A DNA stretch of 64,000 nt from Allolobophora icterica (taxonomy: Eukaryota; Annelida; Clitellata; Crassiclitellata; Lumbricidae): positions 64,195,734 to 64,259,733 of the forward strand of contig OY744605.1 of assembly GCA_963556255.1 (NCBI GenBank), in the 5' to 3' direction. The notes under the pieces are model-generated. The model did not search any database and was not told the origin of the DNA. It was given only the letters and a program-made list of their open reading frames with translations. Of this stretch, positions 58,690 through 64,000 are shown piece after piece. Both the position numbers and the translations under genes were made by a program. Each line of letters starts with the position of its first letter. Positions within the stretch are counted from its first letter, which is position 1.

Positions 58690-58980
58690 TCCAAAGTTCA
58701 GAAGTGCACAAACGAATATACTCTGCAGCGATGGCTTAGAAAATACGTGAGTGAAGGATATGCTCGAAATTCCAGCGCGTCAGCCGATTCGTGTGAAGCT
58801 CGAACACCAATTTTCCGCGTTACAGCTAGGCCAGGTACCTAGCCAATCGGGTGTAGTTAATGAACGTTGTGAAATGACAGACTGGGCCAATCTGATTGTA
58901 GATCAAGCACGAGCTAAATGGGATCTCACGGCATTTGAAAAGATAGCATCTGCAGGTGTAGTAGCATTTGGCGGAAGAAA
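58690..58980 (+). promoter_or_regulatory. Conserved 5' flank of fucosyltransferase 3
   Basis: Aligns with the flanks at 30150-30421 and 44460-44751. The frame 58751-58984 ends in a TGA that overlaps the ATG of the enzyme (ATGA), but it is broken by indels in the other two copies, so an upstream ORF is unlikely. No TATA box was identified. Confidence 0.4.
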
Positions 58981-61872
58981 ATGAATTTCGGCAAATGTCG
59001 GTTCGTCTTTCTGCTTGCAGGTTTTACACTTGCTTTCGTGATAATTTTTGACTACTTTGCAGTTATAACTTCGCCAATTCGTTCTCATATCGAGCACTTA
59101 GCGATGTCACTACAATTGCAGGGATTACCTAATACAACGATTAGTGAAAACGACTCCGTTTTGTGGATGCAATATAATGAAACGAATGATCGAATTTTGT
59201 ACCAAGTCTGGCTTATGAACTATTTGAAAAATTCAGGAAAAGTCAACACAACAAAGCTAAAACTAATTTATCAGGTACCTCATGGCAACTATGGAGATCC
59301 ACCACCTGAAGGCCAGTATTTGTTCACAACTCACAAATGTCCAGTAGATTCTTGTAGCATCACAAGGAAACTGAAGGACGTCAAGGTGGCGGATGCAGTG
59401 TATCTAGAAGGATTCCAAAGCTCCATGTTGAAAGATTTGTTACCAAAACCGAAGAATCAGGTATGGACCATAACTGGAGGAGAATCTCCTCCACTGAATT
59501 CTCATATGAACATTTTTGATTCTCATGCTCTTGGAAATCTAATCAACTGGACGATATTTTACCGAAGAGACGCTACCATATCGGTGCCATATGGAAAATT
59601 TGAGACATTTCCGAATTTCACTCGGATAGAGGATTATCCTTTAGATGACGGAGTCAACTACGCTTCTGGAAAAACAAAACAGGTTGCGTGGTTCGTTACT
59701 AATTGTGACTATGGAACCCACAGCGGACGAGGTAATTATGCCAATGAATTGTCTAAGTACATTGAAGTGGACATCTATGGTCGTTGTGGGAATTTAACGT
59801 GTCCCAAAAACGAAATGGGTGGATGTCTTCAGAAGCTGAGGAAGGACTACAAATTCTATCTTTCGTTTGAGAATAACTGTTGCAAAGACTACATTACAGA
59901 AAAGTTCTTCAGCAATGCCTTGCAGTAAGTACTTTTTGACATTCGATTATTACTTCCAGTGGTGTGTTATGTAAGATAAGTCGATAACTTACTACCGTAG
60001 CATGTTTTGCACTGGCCTCTAGCCTAAGTGTGCACACATACTTTCTTTACACGTTCAATGGGACAATTACAATTCTTTCTCAAACCATCTAACTCAATAT
60101 GCTACTAATCAAGCCCTTCTTCCCGACTATCTCAGTCTTTTCCCGATTTCACTTCATGTTCTCGTTTATGTTCTTACCCTCTGGATTTTCTAAACCATCT
60201 TGACTCAGACATTCATATTTGGCTGAGCAGCTTGCCTCCTTCCCTATCCCTGACCATGTCTTTTATTGGATCTTGAACCTTCTCCGCAATCGAAGTCACT
60301 GCACTAAACATGGGCGCCAGGCCAGGGGCCCACCACTTAGGGGCCGTGCCCTGTCGCCCATGTTGCCCAGGCTTAAATCCGACGCTGATTGTCCATTTGA
60401 ATTTTGCCTAATAATAACGTTAGACCATAACTAAATTAAACTAATTCATTGTGAGTTCTTCCTCAGTACCATTTTACGTCTGCAGCACATTTTTCTGTAT
60501 CACCTTCCAAAGCAGTCTTGTTGTCAAGACCTTAACCCTCAAGACCAAGACCAAGACTTTGAACCTCAAGACCAAAACCAAGACTTTGAACCTCAAGACC
60601 GAGACCAAGACCCAAAAAAATCACAACCATATCCAGACTTCTATTCCTTCCTAAAAAAATTGTCAAGTCGAACTACTCACTATTTTAATGAAAAAATTAG
60701 TGTTTTATTTTATTGAAGCAAAACAACTCTAAATGCAGACTGCAGAGAATTCCGAATTCGTGTTTACAAAAGTCCTTTGCGCGAAATGTTATTCTGAATA
60801 CCTGTTGCATTTTGTAAATGCCAATTTGCTCAGAATTGTCTGCCCAAGACGTGCCCTGTGGGACCTAAAAAATTCCGCCATGGGAAAAATACGTTCTACG
60901 GTGCTGAAATCGCTGGCACACACAGCAGCTATTCAAGCACCGGATGTAACTGTACAAATCGTGAGTCTTTTTAATATCATCCCATGGTAAATAACGGGAA
61001 GTCAAAATAATTGTCCAAAACAACAGAAAAGCCTCATCAAAACCGTGTAAATACTAAAGCAATTGTATTTGTAATTATTTGATATATTTTTAAAATTTTT
61101 GGTTTTGTTAAATGACCGTTCATATTGACAAGAGTCATATTGACAGGACTTGAACCTCAAGACCAAGAACAAGACTTTTGGTTTGAAGACCAAAACCAAG
61201 ACCAAGACTTTTAAAAACGAACTCGAGTGCACTCGAGACCAAGGTCTTGGTCTTGAGGACAACAAGACTGCTTCCAAGTATCCATCCCTCAGACGTTTGG
61301 CAACAATTTCGGCTGCGTTACATGCACCATGGGCGACCATGGTGCACAGAGAGGAATTTGGTTAAGTTGGCTTGGACACAATAAGTTTTAAGCCTTTTAT
61401 TGATCTGGTAGAGCAATTGAAAATCGGGCTTTGATGTTCATGAATATAAATTATCTCTTGCTCAGTTTATTGTTCACCCATGTTTCTGTATCTAATTTAA
61501 TATAATTATATTTTTAGAAATAACGTACTGCCGATTGTACTTGGGGCGCATCCAGACGACTACAAAGCACTGGCTCCACCTGGGTCCTACATTCACGTCG
61601 ACGACTTTGAAAGTCCGAAGCAACTGGCTGACTATCTCCATCTTCTCGATAAAAACGATACACTCTACAACGAATACTTTCGCTGGAAGAAAACTGGAAG
61701 GTTTATTTCAGCATCGTCTTGGTGTCGTTTGTGTGCTCTTCTGCATGCGATTGAAGATGGAAGCTACGTACATTGGTACCCGAGTTTCTACAAATGGTGG
61801 GAAGATGGCGTGTGCTTAGAACATCCGAAATCTGGGCACTGGCAGTCTTGGCGAAACAAAATGCGAAGTTGA
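58981..61872 (+). CDS. Alpha-1,3-fucosyltransferase 3 (GT10), exons 58981-59924 and 61518-61872
   Basis: 432 residues with the same architecture: N-terminal anchor (residues about 7-28), stem with sequons at N51 and N66, and the GT10 motifs GGESPP, NWTIFYRRD, KQVAWFVTNC, VDIYGRCG, FENNCCKDYITEKF and WCRLC. Donor gtaagt starts at 59925. The acceptor is tttttag before 61518. Exon 2 begins with A in place of G, so the split codon is CAA and still Gln. The anchor and residues 188-315 are closer to copy 1. Residues 132-166 are distinctive: LKDVKVADAV and QVWTITGG where the other two have LEDAKRADAV and QVWMVTGG. The frame is intact despite a 758-bp transposon in the intron. Confidence 0.93.
60190..60315 (+). 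mobile_element. LINE reverse-transcriptase fragment in the intron
   Basis: The frame reads EQLASFPIPDHVFYWILNLL followed by RNRSHCT. This matches the LINE RT block between motifs A and B (LxxLxLPDxVYNWLxxFLxxRSHCT). Both ends are truncated. Confidence 0.6.
60513..61270 (-). mobile_element. hAT element with GGTCTTG arrays, in fucosyltransferase 3 intron
   Basis: Ends CAGTCTTGTTGTC and GACAACAAGACTG. Flanks ttccaaag and cttccaag suggest the 8-bp duplication with one indel; introns 1 and 2 show the empty site. Hexamer arrays (caagac) lie inside both ends (60530-60615 and 61145-61260). The interior has the remains of a hAT C-terminus on the minus strand (complement of 60780-60930 region matches 37100-37256). 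It is a shorter relative of 36683-37613. Confidence 0.88.
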
Positions 61873-62599
61873 TGCAAACGAACAAAACTGGTTCATATTT
61901 TTCCACTGGGGATGTTTTAGAAAATCCAATGTGAAAATCTCAGATAACAAAGATGCTTTTCGTACGCATTTCCAGATCAACTTAACTGATATTCCACACA
62001 TGCACTAGCTCTTATTAAAACACGCTCGGTCGATCAAATGTAGCCTATGTACGAGTATGTCAAATGTATGTCTTTCATAATTACGTATCGTTTGTGGATT
62101 GATTTCTTGGCATGCGCATAATAGACCCTATGTACCATATGTATATGGTGTCACGATTTCCCATGCTACACAAGTCATTTCATCTATGTAAATATTGTTA
62201 AACGAATTGTATTAGTCAAGGTGTAATTTAAATACCCACTTGATATACATAATTACCAGCCGTAATTTTTGCGGTGTGGCCTACCACTTAACTGTTATTG
62301 CATTACGAAGTGGACGATTATAGTAATTATCTTCAAGTGGTATCAATTTAGGTGATTAGCTGTTATAAGTAGCCAGAATCAATGCATGGGAATCACTGTA
62401 CTGGTGTCCATATGCGATCTTGCACAGACCTCTTTGTGATTCTTTGATGCGGATTAGGCCTACATGTACCTTTCAAATGGCACCAAGTTACATTATTGGC
62501 TGGTTATTATACACTATTTGTTATTATGCATTATTTGCACGCTTTATGTCCGACAACAGACAATTTAAGGCTATGTATGGTAGATTGCTCCTATACAGT
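61873..62599 (+). other. 3' flank of fucosyltransferase 3, then unique sequence
   Basis: 61873-62110 matches the 3' flanks of the other two genes. From 62110 no duplicated partner is seen, so this marks the right edge of the triplicated region. 62110-62599 has no recognisable feature. Confidence 0.55.
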
Positions 62600-62607
62600 G
62601 TTTTTTG

Positions 62608-62872
62608 CAGTGCTTTTTTTCTAGAAAAAAGGTTCCGGAACGGAACAATAGGTTCCGGAACTGAATAATTATAAGTGGGCTAATGTCCCGAGTAAAATGA
62701 GATTTTGGGTTGGGAGGGGTCTCAATAAACACTGAAAACAGTTCAAAAGACTGAAATTAAATTAAAATGACTAAATTATTGTTTTTATTATTAAAATAAA
62801 TAAATTATTTTTAGTAGCTGAAAAAAGGTGCCGGAACGCCGTTCCGGCGCGTTCCGGCTGAAAAAAGCACTG
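62608..62872. mobile_element. hAT MITE (CAGTGCTTTTTT ends), 265 bp
   Basis: Ends cagtgctttttt and aaaaaagcactg form perfect 12-bp inverted repeats. A perfect 8-bp duplication gttttttg lies at 62600-62607 and 62873-62880. Subterminal GTTCCGGAACG words occur at both sides (62630-62660 and 62830-62860). Non-coding. Confidence 0.93.
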
Positions 62873-62880
62873 GTTTTTTG

Positions 62881-63085
62881 TAATGCCGCCAATCATCTCC
62901 GACATGGTGTCGTCGTTAAATATACGTTATCAAAATGGGCGTCGGCAGGAATTTTTTTAGAAGGGCAAAATTTTTAGGAGGATGGCAAAATTTTTTGGGG
63001 GCAAAATGACGTCTTTGCATAGAAAACATTGCATAGAAAAAAGTTCAAAAATAAACCATGATCAAAGACTTTACCTAAAAAACTA
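62881..63085. other. No clear feature; possible CATGGGCGTC-family remnant
   Basis: gggcgtcggcagg at 62938 resembles the end of the 50448-50740 element, followed by gggcaaaattttt words. No second end was found before the (AAT)n tract. Confidence 0.3.
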
Positions 63086-63097
63086 AGTGTTTCTTGC

Positions 63098-63382
<285 letters not shown>

Positions 63383-63988
63383 GGGCCACCACGGCTTTGT
63401 GTGCAGGAGAGCACTTGGACGCTCTTTACGTCATCACGCCATCAATGACATCATTTGGCGCGCCCTGCTCAGAGCCGACATTCCCAGTATCAAGGAACCT
63501 GCGGGCCTCTTTAGATCGGACGGCAAAAGACCTGACGGAGCCACCTTAATAACCTGGTCAGGAGGGAAGTACTTGGCGTGGGATGCCACGATTGTCCATA
63601 CTTGTGCGGCCTCTTACATCGCCCACTCAGCCGGTTCGGTTGGTCCAGCATCAGTGCAGGCGGCCAACCGAAAAATTCAGAAATATCGTGGTCTTCCCGC
63701 CTCGTATTTGTTCCAACCGGTGGCCGTCGAAACCCTGGGCCCTTTCAACCCTTCGGCTTCAGATTTCATCGCTGAACTAGGCAGTCGCATCACATCCATA
63801 AGTGGTGACAGACGTGAGGCAACCTTTCTGTTCCAGCGTTTGTCTATAAGCATCCAACGCTACAACCTAGTATCTTTTAAAGGTACCTTTCCGTCAAACC
63901 CTGAAGACGAGGCCTGACCCTCCAGACAATTACCCTGCTCCTAAATAAATTTTTCCAAATCCCGAGGGATCACTGATACCTCGGGTAA
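63383..63988 (+). mobile_element. LINE 3' portion inserted in (TAA)n, possible R4/Dong type
   Basis: The frame to 63917 reads RHHAINDIIWRALLRADIPS, KEPAGLFRSDGKRPDGATLI, WSGGKYLAWDATIVHTCAAS, then RREATFLFQRLSISIQRYN. The order RPD, about 15 residues, then D with LAWDATI resembles the restriction-like endonuclease centre found at the C-terminus of R2/R4-type LINEs. A short 3' UTR ends tacctcgggtaaaaaataat. Both sides are TAA repeats: (AAT)n before 63383 and aataataata at the window end. It is 5'-truncated. Confidence 0.7.
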
Positions 63989-64000
63989 AAAATAATAATA

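Larger units (their letters stand above)
59925..61517 (+). other. Intron of fucosyltransferase 3 (1593 bp), invaded
   Basis: The first 270 bp and the last 250 bp align with the other introns. The middle is replaced: a LINE RT-like fragment (about 60190-60310), a G+C-rich short stretch (60310-60380) and a hAT element (60513-61270). About 1.1 kb of ancestral intron sequence (matching 31660-32640) is missing. Confidence 0.8.

Noticed and set aside
58751..58984. Upstream ORF overlapping the fucosyltransferase 3 start codon
   Set aside because: Broken by indels in copies 1 and 2 (for example the duplicated gggatct at 44685), so no frame is conserved.

Overview
The window is animal nuclear DNA with no bacterial operon features. 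The genes have introns, microsatellites are very dense, and fragments of CR1/L2-like, RTE/L1-like and possibly R4/Dong-like LINEs lie beside many hAT and other DNA transposons. The motif GGCCTA recurs throughout, and SINE-like repeats are present. This suits a marine invertebrate (mollusc, other lophotrochozoan, echinoderm or hemichordate). I cannot fix the clade from sequence alone.

The only clearly intact host genes are three tandem paralogues of an alpha-1,3-fucosyltransferase (CAZy GT10) on the + strand at 30422-33393, 44752-47676 and 58981-61872. Each has two coding exons (944 and 355 nt), a phase-2 intron at the same codon and a predicted 432-residue type II Golgi membrane protein. All three open reading frames are complete. 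Starts are 14.3 and 14.2 kb apart.

The genes sit in three related segmental units: unit 1 about 19.1-33.7 kb, unit 2 about 36.0-48.0 kb, unit 3 about 48.35-62.05 kb. Shared flanks let the units serve as each other's empty sites, so many insertions can be delimited to the base with target-site duplications. A 420-bp block is identical between fucosyltransferase copies 1 and 2, although sequence on both sides differs by about 10%. This suggests recent gene conversion.

Layout: 1-19 kb is repeats (microsatellites, LINE 3' ends, SINE, MITEs, a nested pair of LINEs). 19-30 kb is the unit 1 flank with three DNA transposons, a foldback element split by a LINE, and a degenerate copy of an unknown exon. 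30-34 kb is fucosyltransferase 1. 34-36 kb is a minus-strand LINE split by a GGCGC-array foldback element. 36-44.7 kb is the unit 2 flank with hAT elements (one nested in another), a mariner remnant and an unclassified 1.3 kb element. 44.7-48 kb is fucosyltransferase 2. 48-59 kb is the unit 3 flank with a LINE, the intact copy of the unknown exon, a foldback element, a hAT MITE and a 1.5 kb element carrying a Ulp1-like protease fragment. 59-62 kb is fucosyltransferase 3, with a hAT element in its intron. The window ends with a MITE, a long (AAT)n tract and a LINE inserted in that tract.
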